From contig JAKBCT010000057.1 of NCBI GenBank assembly GCA_021807655.1, positions 1 through 6,178 on the forward strand: a DNA stretch of 6,178 nt, read 5' to 3'. Positions 5,932-6,178 of the stretch are shown piece by piece. Source of the stretch: Actinomycetes bacterium (lineage in GTDB: Bacteria > Actinomycetota > Acidimicrobiia > Acidimicrobiales > RAAP-2). The notes beneath the pieces were generated by a model, which searched no databases, was not told the origin of the DNA, and worked only from the letters and a program-made list of their open reading frames with translations. Numbering within the stretch: position 1 is the stretch's first letter; each line of letters begins with the position of its first letter. The position numbers and the translations under genes were made by a program.

Positions 5932-6178
5932 GGGCCGTGCGCATCGTCGAGGGACGCGGCGTCCCCCTCGGCCGGTCCGACGTTGACACCGATCAGATCA
6001 TCCCCTCGGAGTGGCTCAAGCGAGTCGAACGAACGGGCTTCGGCCGCGGACTCTTCAGTGAGTGGCGCGACGACTCGCAGTTCGTGCTCAACCAGGCGGC
6101 GTACCAGGGAGCGAACATCCTCGTCGCCGGTCCGCGATTCGGTACCGGCTCCTCGCGGGAACACGCGGTCTGGGCGTT
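5928..6178 (+). CDS. leuD: 3-isopropylmalate dehydratase small subunit, 5' part
   Basis: LeuD is the small subunit that completes the active site of LeuC. Only 83 codons and two bases lie inside the window, roughly 40 percent of a protein that is usually about 200 residues; the gene is cut by the window edge and not evidently broken. Visible motifs are [18 protein letters not shown] (16-33), TGFGRGLF (36-43) and [13 protein letters not shown] (71-83), which is the family's substrate-recognition loop. The GTG start at 5928 shares four bases (GTGA) with the leuC stop codon, a classic coupled overlap that keeps the two subunits in balance. A second in-frame GTG at 5937 would remove three residues and is the main alternative. 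Confidence 0.95.
   Translation, partial: MRAVRIVEGRGVPLGRSDVDTDQIIPSEWLKRVERTGFGRGLFSEWRDDSQFVLNQAAYQGANILVAGPRFGTGSSREHAVWA

Overview
The window is GC-rich bacterial DNA that is almost fully coding. Its compact, overlapping genes, frequent GTG starts and a short LeuB of 340 residues with an HKTNVL active-site motif suggest a high-GC actinobacterium. Acidimicrobiia is a possible lineage, but that is inferred from protein style and no database was searched. I found no mobile element, CRISPR array, phage gene, rRNA or tRNA.

Layout. Bases 1-342 hold no secure gene. They contain a possible minus-strand terminator, two strong hairpins and one doubtful Cys/His-rich small ORF. A tight minus-strand run follows, read right to left: leuB (3937-2915), ilvE (2915-1989), an unrecognised 152-aa gene (1963-1505) and an acyl-CoA dehydrogenase (1485-343). 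Gaps within it are at most 25 bases and leuB/ilvE overlap, so it is probably one operon. A divergent spacer of 106 bases (3938-4043) must carry the promoters for both directions. On the plus strand follow greA (4044-4526), leuC (4528-5931) and the first 83 codons of leuD (5928 to the window edge). greA and leuC are one base apart, and leuC and leuD overlap by four.

Function. LeuC and LeuD together isomerise 2-isopropylmalate to 3-isopropylmalate. LeuB oxidises and decarboxylates that to 2-oxoisocaproate, and IlvE transaminates it to leucine (it also handles valine and isoleucine). The window is therefore a divergent leucine-biosynthesis locus lacking leuA. Less expected are the transcript-cleavage factor GreA at the head of leuCD, an acyl-CoA dehydrogenase at the end of leuB-ilvE, and the unknown small protein between them. 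No leader peptide, attenuator or T-box fits in the short spacer.

The main pathway here is well known. I do not see a clearly new multi-gene system. The best leads are the unknown gene at 1505-1963, the greA-leuCD coupling and the structured left-hand intergenic region.
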